A stretch of 64,000 nt of DNA, from positions 121,269 through 185,268 of the forward strand of contig CAZZUX010000001.1 of NCBI GenBank assembly GCA_964657395.1, in the 5' to 3' direction. Position 1 is the first letter of the stretch. Each line of letters begins with the position of its first letter. The notes under the pieces were generated by a model. It was not told the origin of the DNA, did no database searches, and saw only the letters and a program-made list of their open reading frames with translations. Of this stretch, positions 51,429 to 60,585 are shown in pieces. The DNA is from G963692885 sp964657395 (lineage in GTDB: Bacteria > Acidobacteriota > Terriglobia > Terriglobales > Acidobacteriaceae). The translations under genes were made by a program, and so were the position numbers.

Positions 51429-51974
51429 ATGAAACATTCTGCACTCAAGGTGCTTGCGTTGGCAGGCATTCTCCTTGCTGTCAGCACAAGCTGGTCCATC
51501 GCCCAGGCTGAAGATGAGCATGAAAATACTGAGCTGCAACGTATCGAAAGAGGTTTCAGGATTTCTCCCGTTCCTCTCGATCTGCACGGCAAAGATTATG
51601 CCCTCGTCGGCCTCGGCAGTTACCTCGTCAACGCAGTCGGCGGTTGCAACGATTGCCATACCAATCCCTCCTACCTCCCGACTGGCAATCCCTTTAACGG
51701 ACAAAAGAAACAGGTAAATGCGGCACACTATCTGGCCGGCGGGCAATCCTTCGGTCCGTTCGTGTCGAGAAACCTGACGCCGGAGAACGGACTCCCGGCA
51801 GGCCACACCTATGCCGAGTTCAAAAACATTCTGCGTACCGGTATCGACTACGACCACGTCACACCCCTGCTCCAGGTCATGCCCTGGCCGGGTTACCAGT
51901 CCATGTCCGACCACGACATTCGGGCAATCTATGAATACCTGAAGGCCATCCCGCCGGCAGTCCCCGGTCCCTGA
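51429..51974 (+). CDS. Periplasmic monohaem cytochrome c-like protein
   Basis: 181 residues from ATG 51429 with GGAG 4 nt upstream. Signal peptide ending AQA (about 27). One haem motif C73-N-D-C76-H77. LQVMPWPGY gives a possible axial Met (about 156). The C-terminal MSDHDIRAIYEYLKAIPP is a typical cytochrome c end helix. It resembles the small cytochromes associated with dehydrogenases. No dehydrogenase gene is adjacent, so the partner is unknown. The 270 bp upstream contains no gene I can support. Confidence 0.88.
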   Translation: MKHSALKVLALAGILLAVSTSWSIAQAEDEHENTELQRIERGFRISPVPLDLHGKDYALVGLGSYLVNAVGGCNDCHTNPSYLPTGNPFNGQKKQVNAAHYLAGGQSFGPFVSRNLTPENGLPAGHTYAEFKNILRTGIDYDHVTPLLQVMPWPGYQSMSDHDIRAIYEYLKAIPPAVPGP

Positions 51975-51984
51975 TCCGATCGTT

Positions 51985-52025
51985 CAGCGCTCCTGCACGA
52001 AGCCACTATGCAGGAGCGCTGTTTT
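51985..52025 (+). terminator. Rho-independent terminator after the cytochrome c gene
   Basis: Perfect 13-bp stem CAGCGCTCCTGCA/TGCAGGAGCGCTG (51985-51997 with 52009-52021, 11-nt loop) followed directly by TTTT, 10 nt after the stop codon. Confidence 0.85.
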
Positions 52026-52140
52026 CCCTTAGGTGCCTGCCCTGTTCAGTGCTTCAATGCTGCACGCCGGGCTCTTTCATCACGGCACATTCACGTCGCT
52101 TTCGAACCTCTGCCTTTGCGCGAGCTTATACACTCGCGGA

Positions 52141-52776
52141 ATGGACCCTTTCGCGCATCATGATTTTTCTGGCCAGGCAGCTACGACTTCGGCCGAGCAG
52201 CGGGCCCTCGATCCTTATGCCTCCTTCCATGCCTGGATGGCAGAAGCCAAGGCAAGCGAAGTCAACGACCCCAACGCCATGTCGCTGGCAACCGCAAGCA
52301 AGGACGGCGTACCCTCGGTGCGCATCGTGCTTCTCAAGCGACTCGATGATCGTGGCTTCGCGTTCTATACCAACCGTGAGAGCCGCAAGGGCGAAGAACT
52401 TCTTGCAAATCCGAAAGCAGCTCTCTGTTTTCACTGGAAGAGCCTGCAAAGACAGGTGCGGGTAGAAGGATCCATCACGGAACTGCCGCGCGAAGATGTC
52501 GAGCAGTATTTCCATAGTCGCCAGCGCATGAGCCAGATCGGCGCTTGGGCATCGCAGCAGTCTCGCCTCCTGGACAGCCGTGAAACCCTTGAAGAGCGCA
52601 CCCGTCACTTCGAATCGAAGTTCTCCGGCGAAGTCCCGCTCCCCGACTACTGGACCGGCTTCACCCTCGAGCCCAAAACCATCGAGTTCTGGCAGGAACG
52701 GCCCGCCAGGCTGCACGATCGCGTTGTCTTCCTGCGCGTGGGCGAACACTGGGCTCGCGAGCGGCTCTACCCGTAA
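52141..52776 (+). CDS. pdxH: Pyridoxamine 5'-phosphate oxidase
   Basis: 211 residues from ATG 52141; the open frame upstream to 52033 is not needed. Oxidises pyridoxine/pyridoxamine 5'-phosphate to pyridoxal 5'-phosphate with FMN. FMN-binding features RIVLLKRLDDRGFAFYTN, SRKGEELLANPKAALCFHW and RQVRVEG, plus the C-terminal signature FWQERPARLHDR and the end WARERLYP, are diagnostic. Standalone gene. Confidence 0.95.
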   Translation: MDPFAHHDFSGQAATTSAEQRALDPYASFHAWMAEAKASEVNDPNAMSLATASKDGVPSVRIVLLKRLDDRGFAFYTNRESRKGEELLANPKAALCFHWKSLQRQVRVEGSITELPREDVEQYFHSRQRMSQIGAWASQQSRLLDSRETLEERTRHFESKFSGEVPLPDYWTGFTLEPKTIEFWQERPARLHDRVVFLRVGEHWARERLYP

Positions 52777-52857
52777 ACCACAGGTCAAGACACGTAGGCC
52801 GGATCCTTCACGCAATTCGTTCCCGGGTCGATACACACCATATCGAGAAGAGGTCCC

Positions 52858-55002
52858 GTGGAAACCTATCAGTCAGAAGCGAGCCACCTGCCGGCATTGC
52901 ATGCGGCAGGTCTGCTTGATACTCCGCCGGAAGAGTGTTTCGACGAAATAGTGCAGCTGGCTTCGGCGATCTGCGAAACACCCATCACCCTGATCAGCCT
53001 GGTCGATCAGGACCGTCAGTGGTTTAAAGCAAAGCTCGGCCTCAATGTGCGCGAAACTCCGGTGGAGAGTTCCTTCTGCGCGCGCGCGATCCGGCAGGAT
53101 GATCTCTACATTGTTCCGGACACCTGGCAGGATCCGCTCTTCGCGCAGAATGCTCTGGTGCAGGGTGATCCGTACATTCGCTTCTATGCCGGCTACCCTG
53201 TAAAGCTCCGCGGCGGCGAGAAGGTCGGCACCCTGTGTGTGATCGACAACCAGCCGCGGCGTCTCAATCCACTTCAAATGCATGCCCTGGAAATTCTGGG
53301 CCGCCAGGTCACAGCTCAGCTTCAAATGAAGCAGCTCGTCGCGGAGCTGCGCGCTACCGTGCTCGAAAAGGAAGTAGCCGTTGAAGCCATCACAATGGCT
53401 GAAAAGCTGGCAGAGAAGAACAGGCTCAGTACCTCGCTGGAACTTGCAAGAGCGAACTCACGATTCCGTATGCTGGTCGAAGGGGTAAGCGATCACGCAC
53501 TGTTGACAGTGGATCAACAAGGCATGATCACCAGTTGGAATCGAGGAGCCGAACGTCTGCTCGGCTATACCGAGGATCAGATTGTAGGTCGCAACGTCGC
53601 ATGCCTTTTCACACCAGAGGATTTGAAGGATGGCATCCCCGCAGCCCTCATCGACCGCGTCATGCGAGAGGGAAAAGCTGAAAACGAAGGCTGGTGGATC
53701 CGGGCAGACGGCGGGCGTTTCTGGGCGCTGGTGAGCAAGACGCCGTTCCTGATTGAAGAACAGGACGCTACCCTGCAGGGGAAGTATGGCCTGGCCCTCG
53801 TCATCAAAGACCTGACCGAGCTAAGGAGAGTTGCGGCAGCTCTTGAGGAAACCAGGCAGGAACGCGTCAGGCTGCAGGAGAGATTTCTCTCCAACGTATC
53901 GCATGAGTTGCGTACCCCGCTGACGGCGATTTACTTCTTTATCAGCAACGTAAGCGACGGACTGCTGGGAACCCTGCTGCCGGAGCAGCAGGAGCAGCTG
54001 CTGATGGCTCTTGAGAACGTCAGCCAGTTGAAGGCGATGGTAGCCGACCTGCTGGATATCACGCGAGTCGACACCATGAAATTGACAGTCGATCCGCGTC
54101 GAATAAGCCCGCACCGCATGGTCATGGAGGTACTGACCACCTGTCACCAGAGTGCCTCGGCAAAGAAGCTGCGCCTGCGCAGCGATCTGGTGAAAGGGCT
54201 TCCTTGTGTATGGGCCGATCCGCATCGCGTACGCCAGATCCTCACCAATCTGATCGAGAACGCGGCGAAGTTCACACCGGAAGGTGGTTCGATTCTCGTG
54301 AAAGTGCAGGAGGATCCCACTGATCCCGCTTTCCTCGAGTTTGCCGTGATCGATACCGGCTGTGGCATCAGCCCCGAACACTGTGATCATGTATTCAATC
54401 GTCTGGCGCAGGTGGAAAGTGAAGCAGAATCCAGTCGAAGCGGACTGGGGCTGGGCTTGTTTATCGCCAAAGAGCTGGTAACTCAGCATGGCGGCCGCAT
54501 CTGGCTAAAGAGCGAAGTCGGCGTAGGCAGCAGCTTCTTCTTCACGCTGCCCGTATTCAGCTTGGCCGGACGGTGCGCGCTCATCTTCACGGCCCATAAC
54601 TTCAAGCAGGGGTTTGCCTCGCTCATTGCGATTGACATCGCGCAGACGCATTTCCATATGGCGCCGGAAACGGCAGACAGTCTGCTGGACCAGCTGACGC
54701 ATGCACTTATCAACTGCATTCACCCGGCCCAGGACGTCATGCTCCCCTGGATGAAGAGCGGCCCGTCCCGCAAGACTGCGTTTATCGTCGCCTGCACAGG
54801 CGCTGAAGGTCTTTCCATCATTACCAGCCGCCTCAACTGCGAACTCAAACGGTTGGAGCAGACAACTCAGCTCGAGCCGGTTCTTTCGTCAACAACGATC
54901 AGCATACCCTCGGCAAGCCTCGAAGCGGGCTCGCGGATCGTAGCTGAAGTTCTCGAAGAGTTGATCCAGAAACATCTTTCCGCCACGGAGTGTCTGCAAT
55001 GA
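52858..55002 (+). CDS. GAF-PAS sensor histidine kinase with extra C-terminal domain
   Basis: 714 residues from GTG 52858, with AGAGG upstream. GAF domain (about 25-160), coiled coil (about 160-195), PAS (about 198-325, with HALLTVDQQGMITSWN), HisKA with FLSNVSHELRTPLTA (H349) and a HATPase domain (N-box, then DTGCGIS and SGLGLGLFIAKELV, to about 565). About 150 further residues follow and look like an alpha/beta domain without GGDEF or receiver residues. No transmembrane helices, so probably cytoplasmic. Coupled to a receiver protein by ATGA. Confidence 0.9.
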   Translation: METYQSEASHLPALHAAGLLDTPPEECFDEIVQLASAICETPITLISLVDQDRQWFKAKLGLNVRETPVESSFCARAIRQDDLYIVPDTWQDPLFAQNALVQGDPYIRFYAGYPVKLRGGEKVGTLCVIDNQPRRLNPLQMHALEILGRQVTAQLQMKQLVAELRATVLEKEVAVEAITMAEKLAEKNRLSTSLELARANSRFRMLVEGVSDHALLTVDQQGMITSWNRGAERLLGYTEDQIVGRNVACLFTPEDLKDGIPAALIDRVMREGKAENEGWWIRADGGRFWALVSKTPFLIEEQDATLQGKYGLALVIKDLTELRRVAAALEETRQERVRLQERFLSNVSHELRTPLTAIYFFISNVSDGLLGTLLPEQQEQLLMALENVSQLKAMVADLLDITRVDTMKLTVDPRRISPHRMVMEVLTTCHQSASAKKLRLRSDLVKGLPCVWADPHRVRQILTNLIENAAKFTPEGGSILVKVQEDPTDPAFLEFAVIDTGCGISPEHCDHVFNRLAQVESEAESSRSGLGLGLFIAKELVTQHGGRIWLKSEVGVGSSFFFTLPVFSLAGRCALIFTAHNFKQGFASLIAIDIAQTHFHMAPETADSLLDQLTHALINCIHPAQDVMLPWMKSGPSRKTAFIVACTGAEGLSIITSRLNCELKRLEQTTQLEPVLSSTTISIPSASLEAGSRIVAEVLEELIQKHLSATECLQ

Positions 55003-55400
55003 CTGACAAGAAGATCATGATCGTCGATGATGACCAGCATCTGGTGCTGGGTCTGCTTCCAAGACTGCGGGCAAACGGATACAAGGTCATCTCCGCGCCG
55101 GATGCTATTTCCGCTGTCTGGGTCGCGCGCAAAGAGAGCCCCGACCTCATCATCCTCGACCTTGGGCTACCCGGAGGCGACGGATTTACTGTACTCGACC
55201 GGCTGAAAGAACTGCCGGAGCTGGCCGGTATTCCCGTTATTGTTCTGAGCGCGCGGGAACCAACCGGCAACAAACAAAGAGCGCTCAATGCGCAGGCAGC
55301 CGCCTATTTTCAAAAGCCGCCTGACAACCATCAGTTCCTGCGAGCCATCCGGCAGGCGCTCGGTGAAACCACCGGCCAGACCAGCTTTCTCGCAACCTGA
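54999..55400 (+). CDS. Single-domain response regulator
   Basis: 133 residues from ATG 54999, which overlaps the kinase stop (ATGA) and has GGAG 8 nt upstream. A receiver domain with D10/D11/D12, phospho-acceptor D54 in LIILDLGLPGGDG, conserved Ser in VLSARE and Lys in FQKPP. There is no output domain, so it probably passes phosphate on or acts by protein contact. Clear partner of the upstream GAF/PAS kinase. Confidence 0.93.
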   Translation: MTDKKIMIVDDDQHLVLGLLPRLRANGYKVISAPDAISAVWVARKESPDLIILDLGLPGGDGFTVLDRLKELPELAGIPVIVLSAREPTGNKQRALNAQAAAYFQKPPDNHQFLRAIRQALGETTGQTSFLAT

Positions 55401-55442
55401 AGGTAGCCGCGCCCGCGCTGATGCCTCCGGCCTGGATCGTGC

Positions 55443-55460
55443 TTGATCCAACCGGATCAA
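55443..55460 (+). other. Small perfect hairpin upstream of nuoI
   Basis: TTGATCC/GGATCAA (55443-55449 with 55454-55460, 4-nt loop), 42 nt after the receiver-gene stop. No T-run follows, so it may be an operator or weak terminator. Confidence 0.3.
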
Positions 55461-55518
55461 TCCGCGCTTGTCTTCACCCGGGTACATGACCCTGCCCCCG
55501 GCATCGTATACTTTCAGT

Positions 55519-56013
55519 ATGTCCATTGTGAAAAATGTGGCGGGTATTGCGAAGGGGATGAGTATCACCTTCGGCGAAATGTTCAAGCCGACCGAGGTCG
55601 AGAACTATCCCGATGGTCCGGGACCAAACCGCGGAGCGCATTTTCAGGACCGCTTTCGCGGCGCGCACGTCCTGCAGCGCGATGAAAACGGCCTTGAAAA
55701 GTGCGTGGCCTGCTTCCTGTGCGCAGCCGCCTGCCCTTCCAACTGCATTTATATCGAAGCAGCCGACAATACCGAAGAGAAGCGCATTTCGAGTGCCGAG
55801 CGCTACGCCAAGGTCTACAACATCGACTACAACCGCTGTATCTTCTGTGGCTACTGTGTCGAAGCATGTCCGACCGACGCAATTACCCATGGCCATGGCT
55901 TCGAGCTTGCCAGCCTGAATGCCACCACGCTGATCTATCGCAAGGAAGACATGCTGGCTCCCACGGTAGGTCTGCCGCAAAGCACGGCGGCGCACTCCGA
56001 TTCAACGAAGTAA
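55519..56013 (+). CDS. nuoI: NADH-quinone oxidoreductase subunit I (NuoI)
   Basis: 164 residues from ATG 55519. Two 4Fe-4S motifs CVACFLCAAACPSNC and CIFCGYCVEACPTDAI, with the NuoI-typical N-terminal segment GMSITFGEMFKPTEVENYP and the GHGFELA stretch after the second cluster. Carries electrons from the peripheral arm toward the quinone site of complex I. No other nuo gene is adjacent, so this is either a separate copy or complex I genes are dispersed. The ribosome-binding site is weak. Confidence 0.92.
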   Translation: MSIVKNVAGIAKGMSITFGEMFKPTEVENYPDGPGPNRGAHFQDRFRGAHVLQRDENGLEKCVACFLCAAACPSNCIYIEAADNTEEKRISSAERYAKVYNIDYNRCIFCGYCVEACPTDAITHGHGFELASLNATTLIYRKEDMLAPTVGLPQSTAAHSDSTK

Positions 56014-56041
56014 GCCGTACCAGACAAGAGCAGAGAAGCAG

Positions 56042-56332
56042 ATGGCGAAAGTAGAACTACTGGTTCCGATCACAGCCGTGTCCGGCAAAGCAGAGGAGTT
56101 GAAGAGACACCTCACTGCTTTGTTGGCGCCCACGCATGCTGAGCCGGGCAACGAGTTCTACCGGCTCTACGAGTCAGAGACCGAAGGCAACTTCTTCTTT
56201 CATGAATTATGGAAGAGTCAGCAAGACCTGGATCAGCATCTGCAGACGCCGCACTTCAAGCAGGCTGAGAAAGCTGTGCAGGGATTGATTCAGGGTTCAC
56301 TGGCCATCCACAAAGTCGCAGAAATCAGTTAA
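56042..56332 (+). CDS. ABM-domain protein (putative quinol monooxygenase)
   Basis: 96 residues with the dimeric ferredoxin-like antibiotic-biosynthesis-monooxygenase fold. EPGNEFYRLYESETEGNFFF and HELWKSQQDLDQHLQTPHF are the typical family motifs. Such proteins often act as quinol oxygenases (YgiN-like) or haem-degrading enzymes. It starts 28 nt after nuoI, so co-transcription with a quinone-linked enzyme is possible. Substrate unknown. Confidence 0.88.
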   Translation: MAKVELLVPITAVSGKAEELKRHLTALLAPTHAEPGNEFYRLYESETEGNFFFHELWKSQQDLDQHLQTPHFKQAEKAVQGLIQGSLAIHKVAEIS

Positions 56333-56386
56333 TCCTGCAGAGCCGGAAATGTTTGGCAAACCGAGAAAAAGCGAGAACGAGGAACC

Positions 56387-59300
56387 TTGCCGGAAACGCA
56401 CAAGCTGGATTTTCTTGACCTGATCAGGGAACGCGTCGGTGTCTATGATGGCGCGATGGGAACCAGCATCCAGAAATATTCCCTGACCGTCGATGACTAC
56501 TGGGGCAAAGAAGGCTGCAACGAACTTCTCGTCCTGAGCAAGCCGGAGATCATCCGCTCTATCCACGCCAGCTACTTCGAAGCCGGCTGCGATGTGGTCG
56601 AGACCAACAGCTTCGGCTCTTCCAGCATCGTGCTCGCCGAGTACGAGATCCAGGACAAAACCCGCGAACTCAACATTGTCGCAGCGCGCCTCGCGAAGGA
56701 AGTAGCCGCCGACTACTCGACGAAAGACAAGCCACGCTACGTCGCCGGCTCCATCGGCCCCACCACCAAATTGCCGTCACTTGGCCACATCGGCTACGAT
56801 GCCATGGCCGCCACCTATCGCGAACAGGCCGAAGCCCTGCTCGAGGGCGGCGTCGACATCCTGCTCATCGAAACATCGCAGGATCTGCTGCAGGCCAAGA
56901 TCGCACTCGCCGCCTGCGAAGACGCCATGATCAAAATGCAGAGACGCGTGCCCGTTCAGATGCAGGTCACGCTCGAAGCCACCGGCACCATGCTGCTCGG
57001 CTCCGAGATCGGCGCGGCCCTTGCCACGCTCGCCTGCTTCCGCCCTGACATCGTCGGACTCAACTGCGCTACCGGCCCAGCCGAGATGAACGACGCAGTC
57101 CGCTTCCTCTGCCAGAACTCTGCTGCCCCCGTGAGCGTGCTGCCGAACGCCGGCCTGCCCCAGAATGAAGGCGGCCATGCGGTCTACAAACTCACGCCCG
57201 CAGAACTCGCAGCCTATCACCGCCGCTTCGTCATCGAGTACGGCGTCCAGGTTGTCGGCGGCTGCTGTGGCACTACGCCGGAACACATCAAGGCTGTCGT
57301 CGAAGCCGTCAAGGATGCGGTGCCAGCCAAACGCGATGTGAAACCGCAAAGCGTGGCCGCCAGCGCCTTCTCTGCCACGACTCTCGAAGTCGACGGCCAG
57401 CCAGTCATTGTTGCAGAAGAAATGAACACGACGACTCGCGTCGAACATTTCCGCAATATGGTGCGCGGCGGAGATTACGACGGCATCCTCGCCCTGAGCA
57501 AGAAGCTCATCGCGGAAGGCTCGCAGATGCTCGACCTCTGCTGCGCCATCGTTGGCGAAGACGAAAAAGCCTACATGAATGGTGTACTCGAGAAGATCGC
57601 GACCCGCGTCACTGCGCCCATCGTCGTCGACTCCACCGAAGCCGACGTCCTCGAAGAGGGCCTGAAGCGCATCCCCGGCAAGCCGCTCATCAACTCCATC
57701 AATCTCGAGGACGGCGAAAAGCGCACGTCGAAAGTCCTGCCCATGGCGCGCCGTTACGGTGCTGCCGTCATCGCGCTCACCATCGACGAAGAAGGCATGG
57801 CCCTTACTGCGCAGAAGAAGCTTGCCATCGCCAAGCGCATCTACGCCCTTGCAACCGAAAAGTACGGTCTGCGCGGCGAAGACATGATCTTCGATCCACT
57901 CACCCTGCCGATCTCGACCGGCCAGGAAGATTACCGCACCGCCGGCATGGAAACGCTCGAGGCCGTCCGGCTGATCAAGCAGGAACTGCCGCTCGCCAAA
58001 ACCATCCTAGGCGTCAGCAACATCTCATTCGGCCTCAACGCCTACGCCCGACGCGTCCTCAATAGCGTCTTCCTCAAGGAAGCAGTCGACCGCGGCCTCG
58101 ACATGGCCATCGTCAACTACGCCAAGATCTATCCGCTCTACAAGATTCCAGAGAAAGAAGTTGAGCTCGCCCGCAACCTCATCTTCCAGGTGCGTGCGAA
58201 ATCCGAGATCGGCGGGGAACAGGCAGCCCACGAACGCGATCTCGATCCGCTGCAGATCTACATGGCCCACCTCTCCGCCACAGGCAGTGTGGCCGTAGAA
58301 GAAGACGCCGAAGCCGATGCAAGCCTCTCCGACGACGAAAAGCTCAAGCAGCTCATCATCCGCGGCGAGCGTTCCATCGGACAGGGCGCTAACAAGAAGT
58401 CACTGGAAGAAACCCTCGAATCCGCCCTCCGGCTGCACACGCCGCTCGACCTGATCAACACCGTCCTCCTCTCAGGCATGAAGACAGTGGGCGAACTCTT
58501 CGGCGCGCGCAAGATGCAGCTGCCCTCAGTCCTCGACTCCGCCGCCACCATGAAAGCTGCTGTTGCTTACCTCGAACCCCGCATGGAACGCGTGGAAGGC
58601 ACGCAGAAGGGCACCATCGTCCTCGCCACTGTAAAGGGCGACGTTCACGACATCGGCAAGAACCTGGTCGACATCATTCTCTCGAACAACGGCTACAAGG
58701 TCGTCAACCTCGGGATCAAGCAGCCTGCCGACGTCATCATCAAGGCCGCTCAGGACCACAAGGCTGACGCCATCGGGCTCAGCGGTTTGCTCGTCAAATC
58801 GACCCTAGAGATGAAGTACGTCATCCAGGATCTTGAGCGCCTCGAAATGGACACGCCCGTCATCTGCGGTGGCGCCGCCCTGACCCGGAAATATGTCGAG
58901 GAAGACCTGCGCAAGGAGTACTCCAATGCCGTCTTCTACGCAGAAGACGCCTTCGCCGGTCTGCACGTCATGAGCGACCTTATGACATTGGACGGAGCAC
59001 GCGACAAGCGTCTCACCGAAGGCCGCACCGTCAAGATCTACCCAAAAAATGCACGCATCGAAATGGCCGATGCCGCAGCCGGCGGCGGCGACACATCGGA
59101 AGGCTCAGTCCTTGTCGCAGCAGGCGAACAGGTGCGCTCCGCCGTTGTCAAGGATGCTGACTTCATCCCGAACCCCCCTTTCTATGGCGTCCGCGTCAAG
59201 AAAGACTGGGACCTCGATGAAGTCTTCGGCTTCATCAATGAGACTGCGCTCTTTAAAAATCAGTGGCAGCTGAAAACAGCTTCAGCCACCGACTATCTCC

Positions 59301-59968
59301 GCCTGGTCGAAGAAAAATACCGGCCTATCCTCAAGCAGATGGAGCAGGAAGTCAAACAGAATGGCTGGTTCGAGCCACGTTCCGTGCACGGCTATTTCCC
59401 CGCACAAAGCGAAGGCAACGACGTCATCGTCTACGATCCCGAAAGCGTTCAGCAAGGTGCACCCCGCGAACGTCTGCGCATCACCTTTCCCCGTCAACGC
59501 GAAGGCCGCCTCCTCTCCATCGCCGACTTCTTCGAACCGAAAAGCAAGGGTCAGATGGATGTCGTAGGCTTTTCCATGGTCACCATCGGACAGGTCGCCA
59601 GTGAAGTCACGCAGCGTCTCTTTGAAGGCGGCGACTTCACGCGCTATCTCTACCTGCACGGCCTGAGCGTCGAAACCGCAGAGGCCCTCGCCGAATTGCT
59701 GCACAAGAAAATACGGGAAGAGATGGGCATCGCAGCTCTCGACTCGTCCCTGGTCAAGGATCTTTTCCATCAGAAGTATCAGGGCTCCCGTTATTCCTTC
59801 GGCTATCCTGCCTGCCCTAACCTTGAAGACCAGACCAAAATTTTCGAACTCCTCGAGCCGGAAAAGAACATCGGCGTTCGTCTCACCGAAGGCTTCCACC
59901 TCGAGCCCGAACAAAGTACCAACGCCATCGTCGTGCATCATCCTCAGGCTAAGTACTTTGTTGTCTAG
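56387..59968 (+). CDS. metH: Cobalamin-dependent methionine synthase
   Basis: 1,193 residues from TTG 56387, with GAGGA about 4 nt upstream; the E. coli enzyme has 1,227. Homocysteine-binding domain (about 1-315) with zinc Cys in GLNCATG and GGCCGTTPEH. Folate-binding TIM barrel (about 335-605), cobalamin cap and B12 domain (about 655-885) with DVHDIGKN whose H754 is the lower ligand of B12, and a SAM-reactivation domain (about 895-1193) with RYSFGYPACPNLED. Transfers the methyl group from methyl-tetrahydrofolate to homocysteine. The 54-nt upstream gap is too short for a cobalamin riboswitch. Confidence 0.97.
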   Translation: MPETHKLDFLDLIRERVGVYDGAMGTSIQKYSLTVDDYWGKEGCNELLVLSKPEIIRSIHASYFEAGCDVVETNSFGSSSIVLAEYEIQDKTRELNIVAARLAKEVAADYSTKDKPRYVAGSIGPTTKLPSLGHIGYDAMAATYREQAEALLEGGVDILLIETSQDLLQAKIALAACEDAMIKMQRRVPVQMQVTLEATGTMLLGSEIGAALATLACFRPDIVGLNCATGPAEMNDAVRFLCQNSAAPVSVLPNAGLPQNEGGHAVYKLTPAELAAYHRRFVIEYGVQVVGGCCGTTPEHIKAVVEAVKDAVPAKRDVKPQSVAASAFSATTLEVDGQPVIVAEEMNTTTRVEHFRNMVRGGDYDGILALSKKLIAEGSQMLDLCCAIVGEDEKAYMNGVLEKIATRVTAPIVVDSTEADVLEEGLKRIPGKPLINSINLEDGEKRTSKVLPMARRYGAAVIALTIDEEGMALTAQKKLAIAKRIYALATEKYGLRGEDMIFDPLTLPISTGQEDYRTAGMETLEAVRLIKQELPLAKTILGVSNISFGLNAYARRVLNSVFLKEAVDRGLDMAIVNYAKIYPLYKIPEKEVELARNLIFQVRAKSEIGGEQAAHERDLDPLQIYMAHLSATGSVAVEEDAEADASLSDDEKLKQLIIRGERSIGQGANKKSLEETLESALRLHTPLDLINTVLLSGMKTVGELFGARKMQLPSVLDSAATMKAAVAYLEPRMERVEGTQKGTIVLATVKGDVHDIGKNLVDIILSNNGYKVVNLGIKQPADVIIKAAQDHKADAIGLSGLLVKSTLEMKYVIQDLERLEMDTPVICGGAALTRKYVEEDLRKEYSNAVFYAEDAFAGLHVMSDLMTLDGARDKRLTEGRTVKIYPKNARIEMADAAAGGGDTSEGSVLVAAGEQVRSAVVKDADFIPNPPFYGVRVKKDWDLDEVFGFINETALFKNQWQLKTASATDYLRLVEEKYRPILKQMEQEVKQNGWFEPRSVHGYFPAQSEGNDVIVYDPESVQQGAPRERLRITFPRQREGRLLSIADFFEPKSKGQMDVVGFSMVTIGQVASEVTQRLFEGGDFTRYLYLHGLSVETAEALAELLHKKIREEMGIAALDSSLVKDLFHQKYQGSRYSFGYPACPNLEDQTKIFELLEPEKNIGVRLTEGFHLEPEQSTNAIVVHHPQAKYFVV

Positions 59969-60030
59969 TCGTGCCGATTGATTCAAGGCAAACTGCAAGA
60001 ATAGCTGTAGAAGCTGGTAATTAGAAAAAA

Positions 60031-60059
60031 GCAGCAGGTCTCCGGACTGGCTGCCTTTT
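60031..60059 (+). terminator. Imperfect hairpin after metH
   Basis: GCAGC (60031-60035) with GCTGC (60050-60054) and inner GTC/GAC pairing, flanked by A6 before and TTTT after. Resembles a weak rho-independent terminator 63 nt after the metH stop. Confidence 0.4.
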
Positions 60060-60105
60060 CCATTTACATGCCAGCCCTATGCTGCCCAGCCTGTCGGAGA
60101 GACGA

Positions 60106-60576
60106 ATGACCATGCAGGAAGAGTTTCTTACCAGGGCGTTTGCTGCTGCACAAGCCGCCAGCCATATCTACCCCGGGTTCGCAGCCTGTGAAGCAGCACT
60201 CGAGTCGGCATGGGGCCACTCGCGCCTTGCCCTGGAAGCGAACAACCTGTTCGGACAAAAGCAGTCCCATCCTCCAACAGGAGACTCCGTCAGCCTGCCG
60301 ACAAAGGAGTTCCTTCATGGTGCATGGGTAACAGTGTCGGCGACGTGGACAAGCTTTCCCAACTGGCAGTCCTGTTTTGCAGCCAGAATGATGCTGCTGC
60401 AAAGGCTGGCAAAAGCCTACCCTGCGTACGCCGCGGCACTGGAAGCCGCAACCGGATCTGACTTCGTCACACTCGTCTCAAGTAAATGGTCGACCGATCC
60501 AGCCCGCGCAGCAAAAGTACTTGCAGTTTGGGAGGCGCACCAATCCGTTCTCGCTGGCGCATTCCAGCAAGTCTGA
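60106..60576 (+). CDS. Glucosaminidase-fold (FlgJ/LytG-like) protein without signal peptide
   Basis: 156 residues from ATG 60106 with GGAGA 6 nt upstream; ATG 60079 is an alternative. Resembles the glucosaminidase domain, with a catalytic Glu candidate in CEAALESAWGHSRLA (about 25-39), NNLFGQK (about 43-49) and the FPNWQSCFAARM and YAAAL segments. This fold cleaves peptidoglycan glycan strands. No signal peptide is seen, so export would need another route, for example as a phage-type endolysin (inference). It converges with the NdvB-like gene, 9 bp apart. Confidence 0.85.
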   Translation: MTMQEEFLTRAFAAAQAASHIYPGFAACEAALESAWGHSRLALEANNLFGQKQSHPPTGDSVSLPTKEFLHGAWVTVSATWTSFPNWQSCFAARMMLLQRLAKAYPAYAAALEAATGSDFVTLVSSKWSTDPARAAKVLAVWEAHQSVLAGAFQQV

Positions 60577-60585
60577 CGAAGAGAG

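Noticed and set aside
56333..56386. Cobalamin riboswitch before metH
   Set aside because: The gap is only 54 nt, too short for the B12 riboswitch, and no conserved box is seen.
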